NCBI RefSeq assembly: GCF_035317345.1
Contig: NZ_JAYKTU010000005.1
DNA: 64,000 nucleotides
Origin: Cellvibrio fontiphilus
GTDB lineage: Bacteria > Pseudomonadota > Gammaproteobacteria > Pseudomonadales > Cellvibrionaceae
Strand: one strand, 5' to 3'
The stretch's first letter is position 1. Every line of letters begins with the position of its first letter. Below are positions 6,969 to 15,806 of this stretch, in pieces. The notes beneath the pieces are model-generated. The model did not search any database, had not been told where the DNA came from, and was given only the letters and a program-made list of their open reading frames with translations. Both the position numbers and the translations under genes were made by a program.

Positions 6969-8024
6969 TCAGAGGCCTTGCAAATCCACTTGGTGTTCTT
7001 CCGCGTTGGCAGCCGCAATATGACCAATCACAAAAGCGCTTTCACCAGCGTTGCGCAAAATAGCCAGGGCATTTTCTTTCTCGCTTGCAGGGATGGCGAT
7101 AACCATGCCAACGCCGCAGTTAAAGGTGCGGTACATTTCTCGCACATTCACGTTGCCGCCTTGTTGCAGCCATTGGAACACTGGTGGGAACGCCCAGCTT
7201 TTTGTGTTGATAACGGCTTTGGTGCCTTCAGGTAATACACGGGGGATGTTTTCTGTGAGCCCGCCACCAGTAATGTGTGCCATGGCGTTCACTTGTGATT
7301 CTTTTATCAGCTTCAGTACCGATTTAACGTAAATACGGGTTGGCTCCATAAGTGCATCACCCAGTGGGCGGCCGCCACAGTCCTGCGTCAGATCGGCGTT
7401 AGTAACCTCGATAATTTTGCGGATCAGTGAATAACCATTGGAGTGAGGGCCGCTTGAGGTAAGGGCGATAAGAGTGTCACCTACTTGTACTTTGCTGCCA
7501 TCAATAATTTCTGATTTTTCCACTACTCCGGTACAGAATCCGGCCAGATCATAATCTTCGCCTTCGTACATGCCGGGCATTTCTGCAGTTTCGCCGCCTA
7601 CCAAAGCGCAACCAGCAAGTTCACAGCCGTCGCCAATACCAGCAACAACCGAAGCGGCAACATCGACATTCAGCTTGCCGGTAGCATAATAATCCAGGAA
7701 AAACAGTGGTTCGGCACCAGTGACCACCAGGTCGTTTACGCACATGGCAACCAAATCGATCCCTATGGTGTCATGTTTGTTGAGGTTCATTGCCAAACGT
7801 AGTTTGGTGCCAACGCCATCAGTACCGGATACCAGAATAGGCTGGCGATAACCCGCTGGAATTTCTACGAGAGAGGCAAAACCGCCTAAGCCGGCCATCA
7901 CTTCAGGACGACGGGTACGTTTGGCGACACTTTTAATGCGCTCGACCAGTGCATCGCCGGCTTCGATATCAACGCCAGCGTCTTTATAGCTAAGGGATGG
8001 AGTAGGGGTTTGGTTTTGGCTCAT
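6969..8024 (-). CDS. purM: phosphoribosylformylglycinamidine cyclo-ligase (AIR synthetase)
   Basis: Closes the imidazole ring of FGAM with ATP to give aminoimidazole ribonucleotide, the fifth step of purine synthesis. It has 351 residues, the normal size. The motifs seen are LSYKDAGVDIEAGD (10-23), ILVSGTDGVGTKLRLA, the HDTIGIDLVAMCVNDLV block, ALVGGETAEMPGMY, and HITGGGLTENIPRVLP. It is first in the purM-purN-DUF3108 unit and divergent from the DUF2066-hda unit, with about 200 bases between the true starts. Confidence 0.98.
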   Translation of the reverse strand: MSQNQTPTPSLSYKDAGVDIEAGDALVERIKSVAKRTRRPEVMAGLGGFASLVEIPAGYRQPILVSGTDGVGTKLRLAMNLNKHDTIGIDLVAMCVNDLVVTGAEPLFFLDYYATGKLNVDVAASVVAGIGDGCELAGCALVGGETAEMPGMYEGEDYDLAGFCTGVVEKSEIIDGSKVQVGDTLIALTSSGPHSNGYSLIRKIIEVTNADLTQDCGGRPLGDALMEPTRIYVKSVLKLIKESQVNAMAHITGGGLTENIPRVLPEGTKAVINTKSWAFPPVFQWLQQGGNVNVREMYRTFNCGVGMVIAIPASEKENALAILRNAGESAFVIGHIAAANAEEHQVDLQGL

Positions 8025-8172
8025 ATGAAGTGGCTCACGGCTCTTGCAGTTGGAGTGATTTAAAAAAGGCCGTCATTCTAACAGCTTATCCAGAGCCTTG
8101 CAGTGCAAAGCGCTTTGGCCTTGAAAGTTATTCGGGGTTGCTTTTGCTTGCCGTTGGCCGGTTTAAGCCTGT

Positions 8173-8178
8173 TACAAT
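8173..8178 (+). promoter_or_regulatory. putative -10 box for the DUF2066-hda unit
   Basis: TACAAT at 8173-8178 lies about 44 bases before the preferred GTG start at 8222 and overlaps the alternative ATG at 8177. A weak TTGCCG (8148-8153) is the only -35 candidate, with 19-base spacing. The box is one reason to prefer the GTG start. Confidence 0.4.
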
Positions 8179-8221
8179 GCCGACCTATTCTATTTTGTGG
8201 CCATTTTCAGGGGTTGATCTG

Positions 8222-9625
8222 GTGCGCCTACCATTAGCAGTCAGTCTTCTTTTATTAGTGCAATGTTTCGGCTTTGCTGCCCATCTTCATGCGGCTCAAC
8301 AGGTTGATATTTACCGCTCTCAGGCACTGGTGAAATCGCAGTCCGAATCTGAACGAAATGCTGCAGCACGTGCGACTTTTGGTGAGTTGATCGTGCGTGT
8401 TTCGGGGCAGCGCAATGCATTGGATAACCCTGTTATTCGTGCCGCGGTGCCAAATGCACAAAACTATCTGTTTGGTTTTAGCTACAAATCATCAAATGAA
8501 AAGCTTATCGAGGGTGCTCGCAGTTTTACTGCACTGGCCTTGCAGTTGGATTACGAACCCCAAGCTATTAGCAAACTGTTAAAAGAGGCTCAGTTGCCCA
8601 TTTGGCCAGCCCAGCGCCCCAAATTGTTGGTCTGGTTGGTATCCAAGGATCAGCGTGGTTTGAGTTTGGCGCCTGAAGTAATTGATATGCACGCGCTCAA
8701 CGGTGCGGCAAGTTATCGTGGTTTGCCATTGGTATTTCCCAAGCTTGATCAAACGGAAGAAATGCTACTTTCCGCCGGTGATCTGTGGGATTTGAATCTG
8801 GAAAAAATAAAGGCAGCGTCTATTCGTTACAAGGCTGATGCGATCTTGATCGGCCGCTACACGCCTTCCAGCATGGGGCCTATACCTCCTGCGGTGGTTC
8901 TTGACTCACTGGCGACTGAGATTGCTGTTCCTGATATTGATGCACCGGGCGTGCCGCAAGAAAATACAAGCGCGGCGACTGAACTGCCGGTTGAACCGAG
9001 TCAGGGCCCTTGGTTAGCAGAGTGGTTGTTGATTCATGGTGATAATCAAACAACCCAGAAAGACGAAACACCCGAAGTGAAGGGCCTGTTCAGTAATGCT
9101 ATTGAACAGGCGGCAGATTATTTTGCTGAGCAATACGCCATTATGCCTAGCAGTCAGGGAGCGCAGCCTATTGTGTTGCGGATTGGCAATATCAAGAGTT
9201 TTGCTGGCTTCAAACAGGTTCAGGCCTACCTTGAAGGGCTTGCTATGGTGCAGCGAATGGAAGTTGTTTCAGTAACGGCGGAGGCTGTTGTTGTGCGCTT
9301 GACCACAGAAGCTGATGTTCGATTATTGATAAATACCTTGGCACTGGGGCGTCGGTTGAGTTTGGTGTCGGAGAATGTCACTTCGCTTGTACAGCAAGTG
9401 TCAGCCGGGAGCGAAGCGTCATTAATTGAGGGCGAAGCACCGTTGCCAGAGGGGATAGATGCCGAGGCCATGGCAGACCTCGAGCGTGCACTTGCTAGCG
9501 AGCAGATGGCTAACGGAGGTGCAACTGATGTAGCTGCGGGTGGCCAGTCTAATGACTCCGGTGTAATGGCGGTAATCCCTGCCGGTAGCCTTCAGGATCC
9601 TCTGGTTTATGTTTGGCAGAAGTAA
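8222..9625 (+). CDS. DUF2066 domain-containing exported protein
   Basis: Function unknown. I chose the GTG at 8222 (467 aa) because AGGGG lies 8 bases upstream and the product then begins with a clean signal peptide (LAVSLLLLVQCFGFAAHLHA). The ATG at 8177 and longer starts would put extra residues before it. DUF2066 features are the N-terminal VDIYRSQALVKSQSESERN and ATFGELIVRVSGQRNAL, then IPLWPAQRP-like and YKADAILIGRY blocks. The C-terminal half is Ala/Glu/Pro-rich and variable, with a second beta-alpha module (VLRIGNIKSFAGFKQVQ). The next gene, hda, starts 2 bases after its stop. The DUF2066-hda pair next to purMN is also found in Pseudomonas. Confidence 0.85.
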   Translation: MRLPLAVSLLLLVQCFGFAAHLHAAQQVDIYRSQALVKSQSESERNAAARATFGELIVRVSGQRNALDNPVIRAAVPNAQNYLFGFSYKSSNEKLIEGARSFTALALQLDYEPQAISKLLKEAQLPIWPAQRPKLLVWLVSKDQRGLSLAPEVIDMHALNGAASYRGLPLVFPKLDQTEEMLLSAGDLWDLNLEKIKAASIRYKADAILIGRYTPSSMGPIPPAVVLDSLATEIAVPDIDAPGVPQENTSAATELPVEPSQGPWLAEWLLIHGDNQTTQKDETPEVKGLFSNAIEQAADYFAEQYAIMPSSQGAQPIVLRIGNIKSFAGFKQVQAYLEGLAMVQRMEVVSVTAEAVVVRLTTEADVRLLINTLALGRRLSLVSENVTSLVQQVSAGSEASLIEGEAPLPEGIDAEAMADLERALASEQMANGGATDVAAGGQSNDSGVMAVIPAGSLQDPLVYVWQK

Positions 9626-9627
9626 TC

Positions 9628-10341
9628 ATGGTTAGCTTGCCCCAGCAATTATCCCTTGGCGTCAACCTTAATGATGACGCCACATTTGAAAACTTCTATG
9701 CCCCCGCTGGTACCCACAACGCCATGGTGTTACAGAGCTTGCGTCAGCAGCTCAATGGTACGGGTGAATTCTTTGTCTACCTATGGGGAGCGCCCGGTTG
9801 TGGTTTAACACATCTGCTGCAGGCCGCTTGTCATGAGGCGCAGCGCTTGGGTTTTTCGGTTCAGTATTTACCTTTGCGAGATTTAGCTGGTTATGCACCC
9901 GATGAGCTTTTTGTCGGTTTGGATGCAGTGGATTTGGTTTGCCTGGATTGCCTTCCCGCGATAGCCGGGCGGTCTGATTGGGAGTTGGCCATTTTTAACC
10001 TCTACAATCGTCTGCGCGATGCTGGCAAGCGGTTATTGGTGGCTGCTGAACAAAGCCCGCGCGAACTGGCCCTTGGTCTTGAGGACTTGAGTTCGCGGCT
10101 GCAGTGGGGGTTGACCTATCAAGTTCAAAGTTTGAATGATGAAGACAAGCAGCAAGCCCTGCAGTTGCGCGCCCGTGCTCGTGGGCTGGAACTTGGGGAT
10201 GAGGTTGCACAGTACATCATTCAGCGTTTGCCGCGCGACACAAATGAATTGTTCTGGCAATTGCAACGCCTTGATCACGCCTCTTTGGCTGAGCAACGTA
10301 AACTTACTATTCCTTTTGTAAAGAAAATATTAGCGATTTGA
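9628..10341 (+). CDS. hda: DnaA regulatory inactivator Hda
   Basis: An AAA+ protein that, bound to the DNA sliding clamp, stimulates ATP hydrolysis by DnaA and so prevents re-initiation. With the ATG at 9628 it has 237 residues. The clamp-binding motif QQLSL is at residues 6-10, and Walker A WGAPGCGLTH is at 53-62 with the Lys of the consensus replaced by Leu, as is usual in Hda. A Walker B-like VDLVCLDCL follows near 97, then an arginine-finger region (LSSRLQWGLTYQV) and the C-terminal AAA lid. It overlaps no gene and follows the DUF2066 gene by 2 bases, so they are probably coupled. Confidence 0.92.
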   Translation: MVSLPQQLSLGVNLNDDATFENFYAPAGTHNAMVLQSLRQQLNGTGEFFVYLWGAPGCGLTHLLQAACHEAQRLGFSVQYLPLRDLAGYAPDELFVGLDAVDLVCLDCLPAIAGRSDWELAIFNLYNRLRDAGKRLLVAAEQSPRELALGLEDLSSRLQWGLTYQVQSLNDEDKQQALQLRARARGLELGDEVAQYIIQRLPRDTNELFWQLQRLDHASLAEQRKLTIPFVKKILAI

Positions 10342-10529
10342 TCTCCTTCCACTTCATCTCCAGACTCCGTTTGCACTGAATCACCACTTTGGGTTTTTAG
10401 CGCAAAGCGGGACGTAATGTTGTCGCTGTCTTGATAGTTTTGCCCCTGTTTTATTCACCGATAAACAAAAAAGATAACGGCAGTGGCGACAACGGCAAGC
10501 CCTCCTTGCCCGATAACGGAGAAAAATAA

Positions 10530-12347
10530 ATGACTTTAATGACATCGACCCCAGTAATACCTGCACTCATGCTGCTCGGCTTATTTGTTTTGTTACCTGG
10601 CTGCACGGGTGGCGGTGGCGATCAAAGCAAATCGGCAAGCTCGGCAAAAACAGCTTCCTCCGCGCTTGCTGCGAGCAGCAGTACTGCCAGTGCGACAGCA
10701 CAGCTGATCAAACTCAACCAATTAGGTTTTTTGCCCGGTTCAGCTAAATGGGCGCTGATACCTGATGTGGTTGCCACAGGTTTTGCATTAGTCGATGCGG
10801 TCAGTGGTGCTGTGGTTCTTAATGGCGATTTAACTGAGGCCGCGACTTGGGTGGCAGCCGGAGAAAAGGTAAAACTGGCAGACTTTTCCAGCGTTAAAAC
10901 CCCCGGTACTTATAAGCTGCGGGTGGAAGGCTTAGTTGATTCAGCGGCGTTTAGTATCTCGGAAGATGTATATGAGGCGCTAACAGCGGCGAGTATTAAA
11001 GCCTTTTATTTCAATCGCAATAGCGCTGAATTATTGCCCCAGTATGCAGGTGTTTATGCGCGCCCGCTGGGGCACCCCGATACGCAAGTGTTGATCCATG
11101 CCTCTGCTGCCACAGCAGGGCGACCAGAGGGCACGGTTGTTAGCAGCCCCAAGGGTTGGTACGACGCAGGTGACTACAACAAATATATTGTTAACTCTGG
11201 TATATCGACTTATTCACTGCTGGCAGCTTACGAACATTTTCCCGATTTATTTGCCGCACAACGCCTGAATATTCCTGAAAGTGGTGACAATATTCCCGAT
11301 CTGTTAAATGAAGCCCTGTGGAATCTGGAGTGGATGCTAAGCATGCAGGATCCAGCGGATGGAGGCGTTTATCACAAGCTCACCAATAAAAATTTTGATG
11401 GTAGGCTAATGCCGCACCAAGCCACCAGTGAACGTTATCTGGTGCAAAAAACTACGGCGGCAGCACTGGATTTTGCGGCAGTAATGGCTACCGCTAGCCG
11501 GATATTTGCAGCTTATGAGAGCGAACTGCCGGGCCTGTCTACGCGTATGCTGGCAGCTGCTGAATCAGCTTGGCAGTGGGCACAGGCCAACCCTGCGGTT
11601 GTTTACCAGCAACCTGCGGATATCAAAACGGGTGAATATGGCGACCGCTATCTGGACGATGAGTTTTTTTGGGCGGCAGCTGAACTTTACATAACCACCC
11701 GCAAGGATAACTACTACCCAGCGTCTAATGCGGCTAATACCAGTGCGACAGTTCCTTCTTGGGGCGATGTGCGCAGTCTGGGTTGGATCTCACTGGCGCA
11801 ACACCGCGCCAGCCTCAGTGCTGTAGCAGATCAGGCATTAATCCTGGGGCGCATTCAAGGGATAGCTAATCAATTACGCTCGGTATGGGCGGGTTCCGCT
11901 TATCGCGTCACTATGCAGGCAAACGATTTTATCTGGGGCAGTAATTCAGTTGCACTGGGGCAGGCGATGATGCTGGTGCAAGCCTATAAATTAAATCCAG
12001 GGGAGCGCGATTATTTGGATGCGGCGCAGTCGGCGCTTGATTATGTATTGGGTCGTAATGCGGTGGATACATCCTTTGTGACGGGTTTTGGCCACAAGTC
12101 TACCCTGCATCCGCATCATCGTCCCTCGGACGCCGATGGCATAGATGCGCCTATTCCCGGGTTTATCGCCGGTGGCCCCCAGCCACAACAACAGGATAAG
12201 AATGATTGTCCGGTGCCTTATCCATCGACCATGCCAGCCAAGTCCTATCTAGACCACTATTGCAGTTACGCAAGTAACGAAATTGCTATTAACTGGAACG
12301 CACCCTTGGTGTATGTAGTGACAGCACTACAAGCGCTGACCGAATAA
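10530..12347 (+). CDS. GH9 family endoglucanase lipoprotein
   Basis: A predicted cellulase of glycoside hydrolase family 9, 605 residues. The signal peptide ends in the lipobox LLPGC, so Cys25 should be lipidated and the enzyme held at the cell surface or in the periplasm. A Ser/Ala-rich linker (about 26-57) leads to an N-terminal Ig-like CelD_N domain (about 58-145). The catalytic (alpha/alpha)6 barrel follows, with the nucleophilic-water Asps in GWYDAGDYNKY (Asp212, Asp215), the GHKSTLHPHHRPS motif near the end, and Glu584 as the general acid in ASNEIAINWN. It has no cellulose-binding module, so it may act on soluble cello-oligosaccharides. GGAG lies 8 bases before the ATG. It meets the rluA-type gene tail to tail with no spacing. 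Confidence 0.93.
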   Translation: MTLMTSTPVIPALMLLGLFVLLPGCTGGGGDQSKSASSAKTASSALAASSSTASATAQLIKLNQLGFLPGSAKWALIPDVVATGFALVDAVSGAVVLNGDLTEAATWVAAGEKVKLADFSSVKTPGTYKLRVEGLVDSAAFSISEDVYEALTAASIKAFYFNRNSAELLPQYAGVYARPLGHPDTQVLIHASAATAGRPEGTVVSSPKGWYDAGDYNKYIVNSGISTYSLLAAYEHFPDLFAAQRLNIPESGDNIPDLLNEALWNLEWMLSMQDPADGGVYHKLTNKNFDGRLMPHQATSERYLVQKTTAAALDFAAVMATASRIFAAYESELPGLSTRMLAAAESAWQWAQANPAVVYQQPADIKTGEYGDRYLDDEFFWAAAELYITTRKDNYYPASNAANTSATVPSWGDVRSLGWISLAQHRASLSAVADQALILGRIQGIANQLRSVWAGSAYRVTMQANDFIWGSNSVALGQAMMLVQAYKLNPGERDYLDAAQSALDYVLGRNAVDTSFVTGFGHKSTLHPHHRPSDADGIDAPIPGFIAGGPQPQQQDKNDCPVPYPSTMPAKSYLDHYCSYASNEIAINWNAPLVYVVTALQALTE

Positions 12348-13205
12348 CTAGCAGTTGAATTGAATCTCTTTAGGCAGCTCCACTACTACAGTTTGCTGAC
12401 TAAAGGGGCAAATAAATTCCAATCGATAAGCCAGTAATTGTAAACCTGCGCTGGCCTTGGCACCGTAAACGCGGTCACCCACAATCGGGTGGCCGAGGTT
12501 GGCAAGGTGCCGGCGTATCTGGTGTTTGCGTCCCGTGTCGATGTTGATATCAACCAGAGTTTTATTATTTTCTGCGCGAATTTTTTTGACATGGGTTATC
12601 GCTGTTTTGCCATCCAGCATTTCATCGATGGTTAAGCCTTGTGTGGGCATGAGCCATTCTCCCGCCACCCAGGCTTGATAGGATTTACGCATATCGCGTG
12701 CCTGAAACAGCGTGGATAATTTCGCTGCGGCTTGGCTGTCGTGTGCGAGGATAATGAGCCCGCTTGCATCGCCATCCAAGCGATGCACCAGAAAACACTC
12801 GCGTTTTTCCCGTCCTTGGTTAAATTGCCCATTCACTTCCACCCACCGTAAAATGCTACAGTGATCGCCCCATTGTGATCCCTGAGAAAGCATACCCGGT
12901 GGTTTGAACCAAATACTGTAGTTGCCTGCATCGTAAATTAAACGAGCGATTTCCGGTTTGCGTGCCAGTACTTGTTCATCGTAAAAAAATTGAATGCGAG
13001 ACCCCTTGTATAAAACCTTGGTCGCGCGGCGCAAGCGCAGGGTTTTGCCTTTGAGTGTCCACCAGACAGCACCTTTATTCATTGCATCCTTAATTCGCTG
13101 TTTGGAAAGTCCGGTACCTTCGGTTAATAAATCCAGCGCTGTTTGCTCAGCCTGGGTAACAATTAATTCAAATTTTTGCGGTGCTTCAAAAGAGGTATCG
13201 GGCAT
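12348..13205 (-). CDS. RluA family pseudouridine synthase
   Basis: Converts a uridine in rRNA or tRNA to pseudouridine. The 285-residue protein has an N-terminal S4-like RNA-binding stretch (about 20-75, LLTEGTGLSKQRIKDAMNKGAVW). The catalytic domain has VHRLDGDASGLIIL, where Asp144 is the catalytic residue. The usual Thr-Ser-Gly after HRLD is Ala-Ser-Gly here. Further motifs are MRKSYQAWVAGEW and DTGRKHQIRRHLANLGHPIVGD. The RNA target cannot be told; it is closest in size to RluA/RluC/TruC-like members. Its stop abuts the GH9 stop, and no terminator hairpin separates the two. Confidence 0.87.
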   Translation of the reverse strand: MPDTSFEAPQKFELIVTQAEQTALDLLTEGTGLSKQRIKDAMNKGAVWWTLKGKTLRLRRATKVLYKGSRIQFFYDEQVLARKPEIARLIYDAGNYSIWFKPPGMLSQGSQWGDHCSILRWVEVNGQFNQGREKRECFLVHRLDGDASGLIILAHDSQAAAKLSTLFQARDMRKSYQAWVAGEWLMPTQGLTIDEMLDGKTAITHVKKIRAENNKTLVDINIDTGRKHQIRRHLANLGHPIVGDRVYGAKASAGLQLLAYRLEFICPFSQQTVVVELPKEIQFNC

Positions 13206-13255
13206 GGGTTAACTTTTTAATAAATGAAAATTCGATGATTAAGTGAGAATCAACA

Positions 13256-13789
13256 GTGGCAGAAAAGGCAACTATTTATAAAGCGACAATCACCCTGGCA
13301 GATATGGATCGCGGTGTTTACGGCGATTATAACCTCACGGTCGCCCTACACCCTTCAGAGACTCTGGAGCGCATGATGGTGCGTATTCTAGCTTTTTGTT
13401 ATTGCGCTGCGGAAAATTTAACCTTTACCAAAGGCTTGTCATCCGTGGATGAACCGGATCTCTGGTTAAAACATGACAACGGCACCATTTTGCAATGGAT
13501 CGAAGTAGGGCAACCAGCACCGGATCGGCTCAAAAAAGCCTGCAGCCAAGCACAATCTGTGCAGGTGTTCAGTTATGGTCGCGGCATGGATATCTGGTGG
13601 AAAAGCAATGCTGCTGCAATTCGCGCTTTGGCTAAAGTAAGCATTCATTATTTTGCAGCGGATGATTTACAACAGCTATGTGCTCTTGCTGATAAAACCA
13701 TGAAACTTAGCGTCACTATTACCGAAGGCATCGCGTATGTATCTACGGCGAGCGAAAACATCACTGTCAGTGTGCGTGAGATGGAGTAA
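13256..13789 (+). CDS. yaeQ: YaeQ family protein
   Basis: A 177-residue protein of the YaeQ family, which has a PD-(D/E)xK nuclease-like fold but no proven biochemical role. It was named for a proposed rfaH-like antitermination effect that is disputed. Typical blocks are ATIYKATITLADMDRGVYGDY at the start, HPSETLERMMVRILAFC (about 40-56), DEPDLWLKHDNGTI and WIEVGQPAPDRLKKAC with the fold's acidic residues, and FSYGRGMDIWW. The start codon is GTG at 13256. It is followed 6 bases later by the thioredoxin-TPR gene. Confidence 0.92.
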   Translation: MAEKATIYKATITLADMDRGVYGDYNLTVALHPSETLERMMVRILAFCYCAAENLTFTKGLSSVDEPDLWLKHDNGTILQWIEVGQPAPDRLKKACSQAQSVQVFSYGRGMDIWWKSNAAAIRALAKVSIHYFAADDLQQLCALADKTMKLSVTITEGIAYVSTASENITVSVREME

Positions 13790-13795
13790 AGAACA

Positions 13796-14674
13796 ATGAC
13801 TAACGCGGCTTTATCTGATTCTTTGTTAACCCAGGTCGACATTAGCCTGGAAAATGCCCAGCAGTATCTGATTGATGAATCCTTCACGCGCCCGGTGGTG
13901 ATTGATTTTTGGGCCGAGTGGTGTGGCCCTTGTAAAAATTTAATGCCAATACTTGAAAAGCTGGCCACTGAATACGCCGGTGCTTTTTTGCTCGCCAAAG
14001 TAAATGCCGATGATCAACAAATGATTAGTTCGCAATTTGGAGTCCGCAGCCTGCCGACAGTGATGGTGATGAAAGATGGCCAGCCAATCGATGGCTTTGC
14101 TGGCGCCTTACCGGAAGTGCAAGTGCGCGAATTATTGAGTAAACATTTGCCAAAACCTTGGGAAACAACGCTGCAGCAGGCGCGAGAACTCATCAGCCAA
14201 TCACAATACCTGGAAGCGCTACCCTTGTTGCGGCAGGCGTATGAGCAATCTAACCAGCTTGCTGCAGTAGCCTTGCTCATCGCTCAATGTCATTTGGAAT
14301 CAAATCGCATTGATAATGCCGAGGTGGTTTTAGCCGGCATTAAAATGGTGGATCAGGATCAGTTTTACCAGCAGCTCATGGCGCAGTTGTCACTGAAAAA
14401 ACAAGCAGCAAAAACACCGGAGTTAGCGGCCTTGGAGGAGGCTTATGCTCGCGCACCGGAAGATATGCAACTGCGTTTGCAATTGGCGCTGCAGTACCAC
14501 CAAGAGGCAGAACATCGGCTGGCGCTGGAGCATTTGTTGGAAATTTTGCGTAAGGATCGCAACTTTGCGGAAGGTGAAGCGCGCCAGTCATTTAACGCAA
14601 TTATCGCCTCATTGGGCAAGGCCGACCCCTTGGCAATTGAGTTTCAGCGAAAATTATTTACCTTGCTTTACTAG
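13796..14674 (+). CDS. cnoX: thioredoxin-TPR co-chaperone, CnoX/YbbN-like
   Basis: The 292 residues split into an N-terminal thioredoxin domain (about 10-115) with the redox motif WCGPC (Cys43, Cys46) and a C-terminal half of TPR-like helices (about 120-292, with LEAYLARAPEDMQ-like repeats). This is the CnoX/YbbN layout; the family holds unfolded or oxidised proteins and passes them to GroEL or DnaK. E. coli YbbN has SQHC and is not a reductase, whereas this protein keeps the full CxxC and so may also act as a thioredoxin. It sits close behind yaeQ, probably co-transcribed. Confidence 0.88.
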   Translation: MTNAALSDSLLTQVDISLENAQQYLIDESFTRPVVIDFWAEWCGPCKNLMPILEKLATEYAGAFLLAKVNADDQQMISSQFGVRSLPTVMVMKDGQPIDGFAGALPEVQVRELLSKHLPKPWETTLQQARELISQSQYLEALPLLRQAYEQSNQLAAVALLIAQCHLESNRIDNAEVVLAGIKMVDQDQFYQQLMAQLSLKKQAAKTPELAALEEAYARAPEDMQLRLQLALQYHQEAEHRLALEHLLEILRKDRNFAEGEARQSFNAIIASLGKADPLAIEFQRKLFTLLY

Positions 14675-14810
14675 GCTTTACTGCCGCTCAAATGGTTGCA
14701 TTGAGAAAAAATGGGTACACTGGGGTGAGTGTAAATTTACTGTAAATACTTGCCCCGGCGGCTTAAACCTTGGTAGCAGCTGCGCTACTGCTAGAGGATT
14801 TTGATAGACA

Positions 14811-15767
14811 ATGATTAAACGCTATTCCCTGATTGCAGCGTTGGTTCTGGCCTTATTGGCTGTGACCGGATGCGGCAAGGGTAACGAGGAAGCGGCAGAC
14901 TTACCCCACTTTTGCACACAGGATGGCTCCCGCCTGCTGATAAAGCAGGGTAAGGTGCGTATGGAAATTATGCCCAAAGTGGGCGGCCGTATTTCCTCCC
15001 TCAAATATGCTGGTCACGAGATATTGGTTCCTATTGTGGATCTGGACAAGGTCACCGATTGGGGAACCGTACTTTGGTCCAGTCCCCAATCTGACTGGGG
15101 TTGGCCCCCCATCGATGTTCTGGATAACAAACCTTATCGCCTGACCACTGAAGATGATCGTGTGGTATTGATGAGTGAAATCGATCCGCGCACCGGTTAT
15201 CAATTCACTAAAACTTACCGTCCCGATGGTGATGACCGAATCTTCATTGAGTATCGCATTACCAATCACAGCAATGAGTCTAAGAGTCTTGCTCCGCTGG
15301 AGGTAACCCGTTTGCCATCATCTGGCAGTTTGTTTTTCCCCAGCGGGGATAGTGAAATTTCCAGTGGTCTTTTTTACCCTCTGGATGTGCAAGCAGTCGA
15401 TGAACTTACCTGGTTCGATTACGACCGCAAAAAAATTCGCACCGACCATCACAAGATGATGCAAGACGGAAAAGAGGGTTGGATGGCTTATGTGGACCGA
15501 GGCTATTTATTAGTTAAAGAGTTTAGCGACAGCCCCGCAGGCACCACAGCCAAGGGCGAAAGTGAAATCGAAATTTTTGCCCACGTCGAGCATATATTTA
15601 TCGAAATGAAGCAGCAGGCATCCACCCAAACTCTTGAGCCGGGTGAGCACCTGGACTGGGTTGTTGTTTGGCATGTGAAAAAATTGCCCGAGGATTTAGC
15701 TGAGAATCCAACACCTCAGGCACTGGCTGCTTACGTGCGTAGTTTGTTGGGAGCTGCTGCGCACTAG
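14811..15767 (+). CDS. DUF4380-like lipoprotein (galactose mutarotase-like fold)
   Basis: A 318-residue predicted lipoprotein (signal peptide, LLAVTGC lipobox, Cys21). The remainder is beta-rich and begins KQGKVRMEIMPKVGGRISSLKYAGHEIL, then has WGTVLWSSPQSDWGWPP, as in DUF4380/aldose-1-epimerase-like domains. Such folds bind sugars, but no catalytic role is established for this group. It ends with a glycosidase-partner-like beta domain (LEPGEHLDWVVVWHV). Its nearness to a GH9 lipoprotein makes carbohydrate binding at the envelope plausible, but that is inference. Confidence 0.75.
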   Translation: MIKRYSLIAALVLALLAVTGCGKGNEEAADLPHFCTQDGSRLLIKQGKVRMEIMPKVGGRISSLKYAGHEILVPIVDLDKVTDWGTVLWSSPQSDWGWPPIDVLDNKPYRLTTEDDRVVLMSEIDPRTGYQFTKTYRPDGDDRIFIEYRITNHSNESKSLAPLEVTRLPSSGSLFFPSGDSEISSGLFYPLDVQAVDELTWFDYDRKKIRTDHHKMMQDGKEGWMAYVDRGYLLVKEFSDSPAGTTAKGESEIEIFAHVEHIFIEMKQQASTQTLEPGEHLDWVVVWHVKKLPEDLAENPTPQALAAYVRSLLGAAAH

Positions 15768-15806
15768 TAGTTCAAGCAGATTGCTGTATAAACTACAGCA
15801 ACAGCT

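Noticed and set aside
10473..10519. Two GATAACGG direct repeats and a GGCAAG/CTTGCC hairpin before the GH9 gene
   Set aside because: The repeats are only 8 bases and the stem 6 base pairs, with no link to a known regulator. Such short matches are expected by chance.
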